The notes under the pieces were generated by a model, which had not been told where the DNA came from, did no database searches, and saw only the letters and a program-made list of their open reading frames with translations. Position numbers and translations under genes: made by a program. From positions 372,001 to 436,000 of the forward strand of contig OZ251457.1 of assembly GCA_965242565.1 (NCBI GenBank): a DNA stretch of 64,000 bases, written 5' to 3'. This stretch comes from CATQGW01 sp965242565 (GTDB lineage Bacteria > Chloroflexota > Dehalococcoidia > Bin125). Each line of letters begins with the position of its first letter. Position 1 is the stretch's first letter. Below, piece after piece: positions 25,352 through 34,861 of this stretch.

Positions 25352-26826
25352 TGCTCAGCGATGTCAATCTGCTCGGCCCCGAACTGGTGCTGATGGTCGT
25401 CGGCGGCTTTCTGCTGATCGCCGATCTGTTCATCAAACATCGCCGCGTACTGGTGGGCGTGACGGTAGCCGGGCTGCTGGGCTCGCTGCTCTACACGACC
25501 GCTTTGCTGTCGGAGGGCTTCGTGACCAGCGAGGCCTTCAACGGCATTCTGGTCTTCGACCATTTCGCTGTGTTCTTCCAGGTGCTGCTGATCGGGGCGG
25601 CGCTGGCGGCAGTGCTGGTCTCGCAGCCGACGCTGGCGCGGCTGCCCTCGCGGCGCGGCGAGTATCTGGCGCTGATCCTGTTCAGCACCGCCGGACTCCA
25701 GCTGCTGGCCGGCACGCGCGACCTGATCGGCATCTTCATCGCGCTGGAGCTGACCTCGATCGCGCAGTACGTGCTGGTCGGTTTCCATAAGGACCGCTGG
25801 GGCAGCGAGGCGGGACTGAAGTACCTGCTGACCGGGGCGATCGCCTCCGCGGTGCTGCTCTACGGGATGGCGATCCTGCTGGGGCTGACCGGCTCGACCA
25901 ACCTGGCCGACATTTCGCGCTACATCGCGCAGGAGGGCGCGGGGCGTGAAGAGGCGCTGATTTTGGCGGCGGTGTTCATGATCGCCGGCTTCGGCTTCAA
26001 GGCCGCCGTCGCGCCGTTCCAGATGTGGGCGCCCGACGCCTACACTGGCGCGCCCACGCCGATCGCGGCCTACCTCTCGGTGGCCTCCAAGGCGGCCGCG
26101 TTCGCGATCCTGATCCGCGTGTTCTTCGAAGCGTTGGGCGACGACCTGCTGGCCGAGCACTGGAAGACGGTGTTCGCGGTGCTGGCGACGATTTCGATGT
26201 TCGTGGGCAACATCTTCGCGCTGCGGCAGGACAACATCAAGCGGATGCTGGCCTACTCTTCGGTGGCCCAGGCGGGGACGCTGCTGATCGGTCTGGCCGC
26301 GATCTCGGCGGACCGCAGCGAGCTGCTCGGCGCGAGCGGCATCCTCTTCTACCTGGCCGGTTACACGGTGACCAACCTGGCCGCGTTCGTGGTGATCATC
26401 ATCATCGCCAACCAGCGCGGCACTTACAGCATCGCCGACTACGCCGGCCTGGGGCGGCGTGCGCCGTGGCTGTCGGGCATTCTCGCCTTCGCGCTGATCT
26501 CGCTGATCGGCCTGCCGCCGACGGCGATCTTCTTCGGCAAGATCTACCTGTTCGACACGGCGGTGCAGAGCGGGCTGGGCTGGCTGGCGGTGATCGGCAC
26601 GATCAACACAGTGATCAGCGCTGCCTACTACCTGCGGCCGGTCAAGGCGATGTTCGTCGATCAGCCGGAGATCGAGGAGGACGAGCCGCCCGCGCCCGTC
26701 GCGCCGACCTCGCGCGGCGTGCTGACCACACTCAGCCTGGCCAGCGTCGGCATTCTGATCATCGGCTTGGTGCCCTCGCTGGTGATCGATGTCGCCGAGC
26801 AGGCTGTGTCGGCGATCCTCTCCTGA
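25351..26826 (+). CDS. nuoN: NADH-quinone oxidoreductase subunit N
   Basis: This 491-residue third antiporter-like subunit contains LIGIFIALELTSIAQYVLVGF, GFKAAVAPFQMWAPDAYTGAPTP with the pumping Lys, and DNIKRMLAYSSVAQAGTLL. The C-terminal region before the last helix is acidic and proline-rich (EIEEDEPPAPVAP). It is the last nuo gene of the cluster. ybeY begins 4 bases after its stop. Confidence 0.95.
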   Translation: MLSDVNLLGPELVLMVVGGFLLIADLFIKHRRVLVGVTVAGLLGSLLYTTALLSEGFVTSEAFNGILVFDHFAVFFQVLLIGAALAAVLVSQPTLARLPSRRGEYLALILFSTAGLQLLAGTRDLIGIFIALELTSIAQYVLVGFHKDRWGSEAGLKYLLTGAIASAVLLYGMAILLGLTGSTNLADISRYIAQEGAGREEALILAAVFMIAGFGFKAAVAPFQMWAPDAYTGAPTPIAAYLSVASKAAAFAILIRVFFEALGDDLLAEHWKTVFAVLATISMFVGNIFALRQDNIKRMLAYSSVAQAGTLLIGLAAISADRSELLGASGILFYLAGYTVTNLAAFVVIIIIANQRGTYSIADYAGLGRRAPWLSGILAFALISLIGLPPTAIFFGKIYLFDTAVQSGLGWLAVIGTINTVISAAYYLRPVKAMFVDQPEIEEDEPPAPVAPTSRGVLTTLSLASVGILIIGLVPSLVIDVAEQAVSAILS

Positions 26827-26830
26827 GCGC

Positions 26831-27307
26831 GTGACGGCAGCGGCGCGCCATATCGTCAATGTCTCGATTGATTCCGCCTATGCGCAGCGCGTCGATGCCG
26901 GGCTGCTCGACGCCTGCGTGCGCGAGACGCTCGCCTCGCGCCGGCTGCGCACGCCGCGGATTGTGGGCGTCGCGATCACCGACACGTGCCGCGTGCGGCA
27001 GCTGAACCGCCGCTGGCGAGGGTTGGACGAGCCGACCGATGTGCTCTCGTTCAACACCGATTTCCCGGGCCTGGCGCGTCCCGACGGCGCGCAGGAGTTG
27101 GGCGAGCTGGTGATCGCGCTGCCCGTGGCCGCGCGCGGCGCGCGGGAGCGGCGAGTCGAACTCGCCGACGAACTGGCGCTGCTTACGGTGCATGGCGCGC
27201 TGCACCTGCTCGGCTATGACCACGAGACGCCAGCGGAGGACGCGGCGATGCGCAGTCTGGAGCGCGCGGCGCTGGCGCGGGCTGGGTGTCCGCAGGCGGC
27301 GCGGTAG
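26831..27307 (+). CDS. ybeY: endoribonuclease YbeY
   Basis: This metal-dependent single-strand endoribonuclease acts in 16S rRNA 3' maturation and ribosome quality control. The zinc motif is complete in VHGALHLLGYDHETP (H-x3-H-x5-H). The typical RRWRGLDEPTDVLSFNTD segment precedes it. The 158-residue length is normal. The start is GTG at 26831, 4 bases after nuoN, so it may be read through from the nuo promoter. It converges with the next gene, only 2 bases apart. Confidence 0.92.
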   Translation: MTAAARHIVNVSIDSAYAQRVDAGLLDACVRETLASRRLRTPRIVGVAITDTCRVRQLNRRWRGLDEPTDVLSFNTDFPGLARPDGAQELGELVIALPVAARGARERRVELADELALLTVHGALHLLGYDHETPAEDAAMRSLERAALARAGCPQAAR

Positions 27308-27309
27308 GG

Positions 27310-27543
27310 CTAGCCTTCGGGTTCGGCGCTGCTGTCTGTCGCCGCTCGGAGGGCGCGCAACTTGGCGACGTCGCGCGTCAATTGCCGCCGTGACTCGCGC
27401 AGGAACTCGCGACCGGCGCGGCGGGTTTCGCGGGCGGCGGCGGGTCCGCCTTTGCGCAGCGCCTCGCGGATTTCGGCGCGAACGGCGGCCAGATCGCGCT
27501 CCGGGGAGTGCTCAGGTTGAGCGGCTGTCTCGTGGTCTGCCAT
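27310..27543 (-). CDS. 77-residue charged helical protein
   Basis: This is a small, highly charged, all-helical protein (RAEIREALRKGGPAAARE, REFLRESRRQLTRDVAKLRA) that could form a coiled coil. There is no signal peptide and no known motif. The start ATG at 27543 is preceded by GAGGAGGCAAAGCCG. The same leader precedes the 18-residue-repeat gene at 28108, and the first three residues (MAD) are the same. The shared leader suggests a common origin of the start regions or shared translation control. The C-terminus meets ybeY head-on with 2 bases between stops. Confidence 0.6.
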   Translation of the reverse strand: MADHETAAQPEHSPERDLAAVRAEIREALRKGGPAAARETRRAGREFLRESRRQLTRDVAKLRALRAATDSSAEPEG

Positions 27544-27631
27544 CGGCTTTGCCTCCTCTCGCCCATAGACGAGGTGATTGACGTATTTTGCCCTCTTCAC
27601 CATGCATCATAGCGCGATATCCGGGGGACGC

Positions 27632-28108
27632 TCAGTTGCCCGCGCTGCGGTTTTCGACGGCTGCCGAGCGCCGCGCGACCTCTCCAATCACGTAGTCGGC
27701 GAGCTGCTGGAGGTACTCTCCTTCGTCGCGGAGCTGCGCTCGAGCCTCGCTCAAACGATCGCTGGCCCGCATCAGCGCCACCACAACCTCATCCGTCCTC
27801 GCGTCGTCCGCGTCGCGCAGCAGCACCTCGCCGTTTGCTCGCAGCATGTATTCATTGCCTGCGGTGTCGCGCTCTCTCAGGTCGCCGTTTGAGTACCACA
27901 CAGTCTCGCCTCCGTCCGCGTCGCGGGCGGCAATCTCTCCGCTGGGGCGCAGCACGGATTCGCTGCTGTCGGCGTTGTGCTCTCTCACCTCGCCGGTCGG
28001 CCGCAGCACGATCTCCGTGCCGTCCGTTTCGCGCAGCGCCACCTCGCCGTTTGCGCGCAGCACTAGATCGCCGCCGGTCTCCGGCGCGGGCTGGTCCTGG
28101 TCCGCCAT
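27632..28108 (-). CDS. protein with five 18-residue repeats
   Basis: I do not recognise this 158-residue protein. Residues ~14-103 are five tandem 18-residue units of the pattern E-x-VLR-x-x-GEV-x-x-R-x-ADG-x, for example DLVLRANGEVALRETDGT, EIVLRPTGEVREHNADSS and EYMLRANGEVLLRDADDA. Each looks like a beta hairpin, so the whole may be a beta-solenoid or open beta sheet. The last 50 residues are a helical tail (LMRASDRLSEARAQLRDEGE). No signal peptide is seen. It is divergent from the RCC1-repeat LPNTG gene and shares its leader (GGAGGAGGCAAAGCCG before ATG) with the 77-residue gene downstream. Confidence 0.65.
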   Translation of the reverse strand: MADQDQPAPETGGDLVLRANGEVALRETDGTEIVLRPTGEVREHNADSSESVLRPSGEIAARDADGGETVWYSNGDLRERDTAGNEYMLRANGEVLLRDADDARTDEVVVALMRASDRLSEARAQLRDEGEYLQQLADYVIGEVARRSAAVENRSAGN

Positions 28109-28212
28109 CGGCTTTGCCTCCTCCGGGTGGCTGTTGCAGCCTATCGTGCTGCCCGCCGATGCTGGCGCGCCACGCTGGGGCGTGCTTGCGCTAGTGTTCC
28201 CGCCTTGGCGAA

Positions 28213-28256
28213 CGTCCCCCCTTCTGCCTGCGGCATCTCCCCCGTGGGGGAGAAAA
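28213..28256. repeat. C/G-run hairpin repeat, left flank of RCC1 gene
   Basis: The unit contains CTGCCTGCGGCAT followed by the hairpin CTCCCCC-GT-GGGGGAG. A near-identical unit in the same orientation lies at 30227-30272, so the RCC1/LPNTG gene is flanked by direct repeats. Confidence 0.6.
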
Positions 28257-28353
28257 TTTGGGTTGGCGCTCCGCGGATTTCGGGGCGCGGGAACAGCTGC
28301 GGGCAGCCCGTCGTCTAGCCTCACACACACCCGCCGCCGACGAGGGAAGCCCG

Positions 28354-30168
28354 ATGCCGAACCGCGCTCGCCGTTCCGCCGGCCTTGCTGTCGCTGCCCT
28401 GTTGGTTGTCGTGGCGATCATTGCCCTCGATGCGCCGGGCGCCGCGGGGCAGCGCGGGGAGCGAGCGGTTGCGATTACGGTCGGTTGGGAGCACGCTTGT
28501 GCGCTGCTCGACTCGGGCGTGGTTGAGTGCTGGGGAGACAACGAGTCCGGCCGAGCCGACGCGCCGGGCGGGTCGTTCAGCGCCGTCAGCGCGGGTTGGC
28601 GTCACACCTGCGGGCTGCGCGCGAACGGTGCGATCGAGTGCTGGGGGAACAACGAGTACGGTCAAGCCGATGCGCCGAGCGGCCGCTTCAGCGCGGTCAG
28701 CGCGAGCTATTCGCACACCTGCGGGCGACGAGCGGAAGGCGAAGTCGAGTGCTGGGGGAACGACGGGCGGGGTCAGGTGGATGCGCCTGGCGGGGCGTTC
28801 AGCGCGGTCAGCACAGGTGAAGAGCACACCTGCGGGCTGCGCGCGAGCGGAAAGGTCGAGTGTTGGGGATACAACTACGACGGCCAAGCCGATGCGCCGG
28901 ACGGCCCATTCAGCGCGGTCAGCGCGGGCGGGGAGCACACTTGCGGGCTGCGCCCGAGCGGTGCGATTGAGTGCTGGGGAGACAACGGCTACGGCCAAGC
29001 GGATGCGCGGAGCGGGATGTTCAGCGCGGTCAGCGCGGGCGGGGAGCACACTTGCGGGCTGCGCGCGAGCGGCGCGATCGCGTGCTGGGGAGACAACGGC
29101 TACGGCCAAGCGGATGCGCCAGGCGGGATGTTCAGCGCGGTCAGCGCGGGCGAATTCCACACTTGCGGGCTGCGCGCGAACGGCGCGATCGAGTGCTGGG
29201 GGGATAACGGCTACGGCCAGGTGGATGCACCGAGTGGGTCGTTCAGCGCCGTGAGCGCGGGTTGGCACCACACCTGCGGACTGCGCGCGAACGGTGTGGT
29301 CGAGTGCTGGGGGTACAACGAGTCCGGCCGAGCCGACGCGCTGGGCGGGTCGTTCAGCGCCGTGAGTGCGGGTTGGCACCACACCTGCGGACTGCGCGCG
29401 AACGGTGCGGTCGAGTGTTGGGGGTACAACGACGACGGCCGAGCGGGCGCGCCGGGCGGGACGTTCAGCGCGGTGAGCGCGGGCTCGCATCACGCCTGCG
29501 CACTGCTTGACTCCGGCGCGGTCGAGTGTTGGGGATACAACCGCTTCGGCGAGGCCGACGCGCCGGGCGGGTTGTTCAGCGCCGTCAGCGCGGGTTGGCA
29601 CTACACCTGCGGACTGCGCGCGAACGGTGCGGTCGAGTGTTGGGGGTACAACGACGACGGCCGAGCGGGCGCGCCGGGCGGGACGTTCAGCGCGGTGAGC
29701 GCGGGCAGTTCGCACACCTGCGGGCTGCGTGCGAGCGGCGCGGTGGAGTGCTGGGGCTCCAACAGCTTCGGCCAAGCCAACGCGCCGGGCGGGTTGTTCA
29801 GCGCCGTCAGCGCGGGCTACCGGCACACCTGCGGGCTGCGTGCGAGCGGCGCGGTGGAGTGTTGGGGATACAACCGCTTCGGCCAGGCCGACGCGCCGGG
29901 CGGGTCGTTCAGCGCCGTCAGCGCGGGCCGCCGGCATACCTGCGGACTGCGCGCGAACGGTGCGGTCGCGTGTTGGGGAAACAGCAACGCGGGCGATGTC
30001 CCCGCCTGGCTGCGCGGCGGCGGGCTCCCGAACACAGGCACAGGCGGCTTGCTCGCTCGCGGCGGCGGCGCTTTGCCGGTCGAGCTGATCACCCTCGCCT
30101 TGCTGTGCGCCTCAATGGTGTTGTGGATGCTGTGGGCGTTGACGCAACGCCGGCCCGATCGAGGCTAG
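28354..30168 (+). CDS. secreted RCC1-like repeat protein with LPNTG wall-anchor signal
   Basis: This 604-residue surface protein has an N-terminal signal peptide (MPNRARRSAGLAVAALLVVV, cleavage after AAG or nearby). It is followed by 14 RCC1/Regulator-of-chromosome-condensation-like repeats of 37 residues: HTCGLRANGAVECWG, then a variable N-x-x-G-x-ADAPGG, then FSAVSAG. Each repeat has two cysteines, probably paired outside the cell; together they should form one or two seven-bladed propellers. The C-terminus has LPNTG, then a hydrophobic stretch (LITLALLCASMVLWMLWAL) and a QRRPDRG tail, a classical sortase signal. It is paralogous to 34862-36868. Function is unknown; adhesion or binding is likely. 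Confidence 0.85.
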   Translation: MPNRARRSAGLAVAALLVVVAIIALDAPGAAGQRGERAVAITVGWEHACALLDSGVVECWGDNESGRADAPGGSFSAVSAGWRHTCGLRANGAIECWGNNEYGQADAPSGRFSAVSASYSHTCGRRAEGEVECWGNDGRGQVDAPGGAFSAVSTGEEHTCGLRASGKVECWGYNYDGQADAPDGPFSAVSAGGEHTCGLRPSGAIECWGDNGYGQADARSGMFSAVSAGGEHTCGLRASGAIACWGDNGYGQADAPGGMFSAVSAGEFHTCGLRANGAIECWGDNGYGQVDAPSGSFSAVSAGWHHTCGLRANGVVECWGYNESGRADALGGSFSAVSAGWHHTCGLRANGAVECWGYNDDGRAGAPGGTFSAVSAGSHHACALLDSGAVECWGYNRFGEADAPGGLFSAVSAGWHYTCGLRANGAVECWGYNDDGRAGAPGGTFSAVSAGSSHTCGLRASGAVECWGSNSFGQANAPGGLFSAVSAGYRHTCGLRASGAVECWGYNRFGQADAPGGSFSAVSAGRRHTCGLRANGAVACWGNSNAGDVPAWLRGGGLPNTGTGGLLARGGGALPVELITLALLCASMVLWMLWALTQRRPDRG

Positions 30169-30226
30169 CGGTATCAAAGTCGCCCGTGCTGAGGGGCGGC
30201 GGCTAGCGGCTGTCTTGTGTGGCGGG

Positions 30227-30272
30227 CGTCCCCCCTCTGCCTGCGGCATCTCCCCTCGCTGGGGGGAGAACA
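30227..30272. repeat. C/G-run hairpin repeat, right flank of RCC1 gene
   Basis: CTGCCTGCGGCATCTCCCC followed by a GGGGGGAGA arm. It is the direct-repeat partner of 28213-28256. Confidence 0.6.
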
Positions 30273-30287
30273 TTGTTGGGGAGGGCG

Positions 30288-30293
30288 TAGACT
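30288..30293 (+). promoter_or_regulatory. candidate -10 box for leaderless dnaX
   Basis: TAGACT is followed by exactly 6 bases and then the GTG start of dnaX at 30300. This predicts transcription beginning at the start codon. No -35 element is recognisable. Confidence 0.45.
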
Positions 30294-30299
30294 GAGGGG

Positions 30300-32072
<1,773 letters not shown>

Positions 32073-32088
32073 GCGAACGGAGCGAACG

Positions 32089-32469
32089 ATGGCGAAAAAA
32101 GGCGGGATGTTTCGTCAGTCGCGGCGCGCCGCGCGCGGGCAGGGCGCGGCCGGCGCCGGCGGCTTCAACCCGGAGATGATCCGCCGCGCGCAGGAACTCC
32201 AGGAGCAGATGGCGCAGGCGCAGGATGAGCTGCAGGACGCGACCGTCACCGCGACGGCCGGCGGCGGCATCGTCAGCGTCACCCTCGGCGGCGACCACAA
32301 GCTGCGCTCCGTCACCATCGACCCCGATGTAGTCGATCCGGACGACACGGAGATGCTCCAGGATCTGCTGATGGCGGCGGTGAACGAGGCGCAGGATCAG
32401 ATGGAGGCGCTGCGGGAGCAGCGACTCGCGGGGCTGACCGAGGGGCTGCAGGTCCCCGGGCTGACGTAG
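32089..32469 (+). CDS. ybaB: YbaB/EbfC nucleoid-associated protein
   Basis: This 126-residue small DNA-binding protein usually lies between dnaX and recR, as here. The helix MIRRAQELQEQMAQAQDELQ is followed by strands VTATAGGGIVSVTLGGDHKL and SVTIDPDVV and a C-terminal helix. The N-terminus has a basic Gly/Arg extension (RRAARGQGAAGAGG). The ATG at 32089 is 16 bases after the dnaX stop. recR begins 9 bases after its end. Confidence 0.92.
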   Translation: MAKKGGMFRQSRRAARGQGAAGAGGFNPEMIRRAQELQEQMAQAQDELQDATVTATAGGGIVSVTLGGDHKLRSVTIDPDVVDPDDTEMLQDLLMAAVNEAQDQMEALREQRLAGLTEGLQVPGLT

Positions 32470-32478
32470 GGCGGCGCG

Positions 32479-33129
32479 ATGCAGCGATCGCCCGTCACCG
32501 CGCCGACGCTCGCGCGGCTGATCGACGCCTTTCATCGGCTGCCGGGCATCGGTCCGAAGAGCGCGCAGCGGCTCGCGTATCACATCCTGCGCGCCCCGCG
32601 CTCCGAAGCGGAAGCGTTGGCGGACGCGCTGCTGGAGGTGAAAGACCGCACCCGACTCTGCGGCGTCTGCCAGAACATCACCGACGCGGATCCCTGCGCG
32701 GTGTGCAGCGATCCCAACCGCGCCGCCGACACAATCTGCGTGGTGGAGGAGCCGCTGGACATCGTGGCGATTGAGCGGACCGGCGTCCACCGCGGGCGCT
32801 ATCACGTGCTGCACGGCGCGATCAGCCCGATGGACGGCGTCGGTCCGGAAGACCTCAAGGTGCGCGAGCTGCTTGAGCGACTCGGCGATCGCACGGTGCA
32901 GGAAGTGATTCTGGCGACCAACCCCAACCTCGAGGGCGAGGCCACCGCCGGCTATCTCTCGCGCGTGATCGGCGCGATGGGCGTGCGGCTCACGCGGATC
33001 GCGCACGGGCTGCCGGTCGGCGCGGATGTGGAGTACGCCGACGAGCGCACGCTGCGCGAGGCGCTCACCCACCGCGTGCGGATGGACGGCGACGCCGATG
33101 AGGGCATCAGCAACGACGGGGCGACATAA
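32479..33129 (+). CDS. recR: recombination protein RecR
   Basis: This protein loads RecA on gaps together with RecO. The N-terminal helix-hairpin-helix reads LPGIGPKSAQRLAYH, the four-cysteine zinc finger CGVCQNITDADPCAVC lies near residues 60-76, and the Toprim region contains ICVVEEPLDIVAIE and LATNPNLEGEATA. At 216 residues it is slightly longer than usual because of an acidic tail (RMDGDADEGISNDGAT). The stop overlaps the recO start as TAATG. Confidence 0.95.
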   Translation: MQRSPVTAPTLARLIDAFHRLPGIGPKSAQRLAYHILRAPRSEAEALADALLEVKDRTRLCGVCQNITDADPCAVCSDPNRAADTICVVEEPLDIVAIERTGVHRGRYHVLHGAISPMDGVGPEDLKVRELLERLGDRTVQEVILATNPNLEGEATAGYLSRVIGAMGVRLTRIAHGLPVGADVEYADERTLREALTHRVRMDGDADEGISNDGAT

Positions 33130-33929
33130 TGCCGCGCACCCGGCCGCTGCGCACAGAGGCGATCGTGCTGCGACAGCGTCCGATTGGCGATGCCGACAAG
33201 GTTTGCGTGTTGCTCTCGCCCGCCCACGGCCGGATTGAAGCCGTCGCGCGCGGGGTGCGCAAGACGACCAGCCGGCTGGCCGGTCACGTCGAAGCGCTGA
33301 GCCGCGGCTCGTTTCAGCTGGCGCAGGGGCGTTCGATGTACATCGTCACCCAGGCGCAGACGCTTGACGCCTGGCCGGGGCTGCACGACGACATTGATCG
33401 CCTCAGCCTGGCGGTCGGCGCGGCGGAACTGATCGATCGCACCGCCGTCGCCGATCTCGGCAGCCGCGCGCTCTACGAGCTGACGCGCGAGACGCTGTCG
33501 CGCATCGCGGAGACGGGTGAGCCGGCCGCCGCGGCGCGCTGGTTTCGTCTGCGCTGGCTCGATCAACAGGGCTACCAGCCGGAGCTCAACGACTGCGTGC
33601 GCTGCCGCGCGACGCTCGAACCGGAGGGCAACGGGCTGGCGGCGCTGGAGGGCGGCGTCGTCTGCCCCGACTGCCATCGGGCCGGCGCGGGCGCGCCGCT
33701 GTCGAGCACAGCGTTCAAATTGCTACGCTACATGCGACGCTCGTCGTTCGACCTCACGGCGCAGGTGCGGCTCAGCCCCGCCGCCGCTGCGGAGGTCGAC
33801 CGGCACCTGTCGGCGCTCGTCGAGCACGCGCTCGACGGGCGGCTGCGCAGTTCGTCGTTCGCGCGGGCGCTGGAGGGCGCCGGGCGCGGAGCGAGAGTGA
33901 CGAAGGAGACCGACCATGCCGCTGTATGA
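33129..33929 (+). CDS. recO: DNA repair protein RecO
   Basis: This partner of RecR in RecA loading is 266 residues. The N-terminal OB fold begins RTEAIVLRQRPIGDADKVC and includes RIEAVARGVRKTTSRL. The C-terminal part has a zinc finger with CVRC and CPDC pairs. The ATG overlaps the recR stop by one base. The last 14 bases overlap the fmdB-like gene. The direct recR-recO adjacency supports their joint action. Confidence 0.92.
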   Translation: MPRTRPLRTEAIVLRQRPIGDADKVCVLLSPAHGRIEAVARGVRKTTSRLAGHVEALSRGSFQLAQGRSMYIVTQAQTLDAWPGLHDDIDRLSLAVGAAELIDRTAVADLGSRALYELTRETLSRIAETGEPAAAARWFRLRWLDQQGYQPELNDCVRCRATLEPEGNGLAALEGGVVCPDCHRAGAGAPLSSTAFKLLRYMRRSSFDLTAQVRLSPAAAAEVDRHLSALVEHALDGRLRSSSFARALEGAGRGARVTKETDHAAV

Positions 33930-34356
33930 GTACCTCTGCGAAGACTGCGAGGGCATCTTCGAGGTCGTGCGCCCGATCCGCGAAGCGCCCGAGCCGCAGC
34001 CCTGCCCGGAGTGCGACGAAGAGTGCGAGCGGGTGATGCCCTCGTCGTTCGCCGCGTTCGTGATGCGCCAGGGCTATCCGCGCCGCATTCCCGATCGGGG
34101 CAACTACTGGCACTTGGGCCAGGAGGTCACCTATCTGCCGAAGAAGGCGCGGCCCTACGAGCACCCGCAGGTGACGAAGAAGCGGGAGAAGGAGCCGCTC
34201 GGCGCACAGGACTACACGGATCTGGTGGATCAGAAGATCGCGGAGCGCCGTCTGGCGCGGGAGGATCGGCGCAAGGAGCGGGAGTTGAAGAACGACCGGA
34301 TGGCGCGCAAAGGCACGCCTTCGAAGCCGTTGGCTCCGCCCCAGCCGCGCGGCTGA
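33916..34356 (+). CDS. FmdB-family zinc-ribbon protein
   Basis: This 146-residue protein starts with the FmdB/CxxC_CxxC_SSSS zinc ribbon: MPLYEYLCEDCEGIFEVV, then CPECDEECERVMPS (two C-x2-C-type pairs). The remainder is basic and charged (KKREKEPLG, RLAREDRRKERELKNDR), probably RNA- or protein-binding. Proteins of this family are often linked to ribosome or stress functions, but no exact role is known. It overlaps recO by 14 bases and ends the dnaX operon. Confidence 0.82.
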   Translation: MPLYEYLCEDCEGIFEVVRPIREAPEPQPCPECDEECERVMPSSFAAFVMRQGYPRRIPDRGNYWHLGQEVTYLPKKARPYEHPQVTKKREKEPLGAQDYTDLVDQKIAERRLAREDRRKERELKNDRMARKGTPSKPLAPPQPRG

Positions 34357-34442
34357 CCCGCGCCCCAACTGCGCCGACCTGAGCAAGCGCACGGCCCCTC
34401 TCCCCCCGACGTCCTTCACCGCGCCCTGCGTTCATCCCGCTC

Positions 34443-34824
34443 TTGTCATTCCCGCCCTGAGTGGGAACCGGCCTCGTATCACCTCCAACGCCCGCATACC
34501 CCCACCGTCACTCTCGCTCCTTTCCCGTCATTCCCGCCCCTGAGCGGGAATCGGCCCCGAGGTCGCTCCGAACGCTCGCGCCGCCGATTCCGTCGCCCCA
34601 GACTTGATCTGGGGCCCAAACCCAACCCTCTTTGCAGCACCAGCGGTACGAGTACACCTACCAGCGCCCGTTCGCGGGTGCCTCAGTATGTTGTCCCGCC
34701 AACAACAGCCGTATGGATTCCAGCGCGCGCTGGAATGACGGAAGACGAGGTTGGGTGCTGTTGACGTCGAGATACCCCCGTTCGGGCCGGGGGCAGGCTC
34801 CGCGTCAAGCGCGGGTATGACGAG
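34443..34824. repeat. repeat-filled spacer (R1, R1, R2, R3 units)
   Basis: The 505-base spacer between fmdB and the second RCC1 gene (34357-34861) has no gene. It contains two R1 hairpins (ATTCCCGC..GCGGGAAT type, near 34445-34470 and 34527-34554). One R2 unit (GCCCCAGACTTGATCTGGGG, 34590-34618) and one R3 unit (34766-34823, ATACCCCCG...GCGGGTAT) follow. The same units recur in other spacers of the window. Confidence 0.7.
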
Positions 34825-34861
34825 GAGCGTGGGGTAGGTATGGCGGGAGTGCGAACAGGTC

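Noticed and set aside
28321..29937. Long minus-strand frame opposite the RCC1 repeats
   Set aside because: The repeat in its translation is only the antisense of the 37-residue RCC1 repeat; there is no start signal.
28213..30272. CRISPR-like pattern from repeated hairpins
   Set aside because: There are only two units about 2 kb apart with a gene between them, and no regular spacers or cas genes. No CRISPR array is seen in the window.
30169..30299. Possible small SRP RNA next to dnaX
   Set aside because: The conserved SRP RNA loop and paired arms were not found; the spacer holds a hairpin repeat and the promoter.
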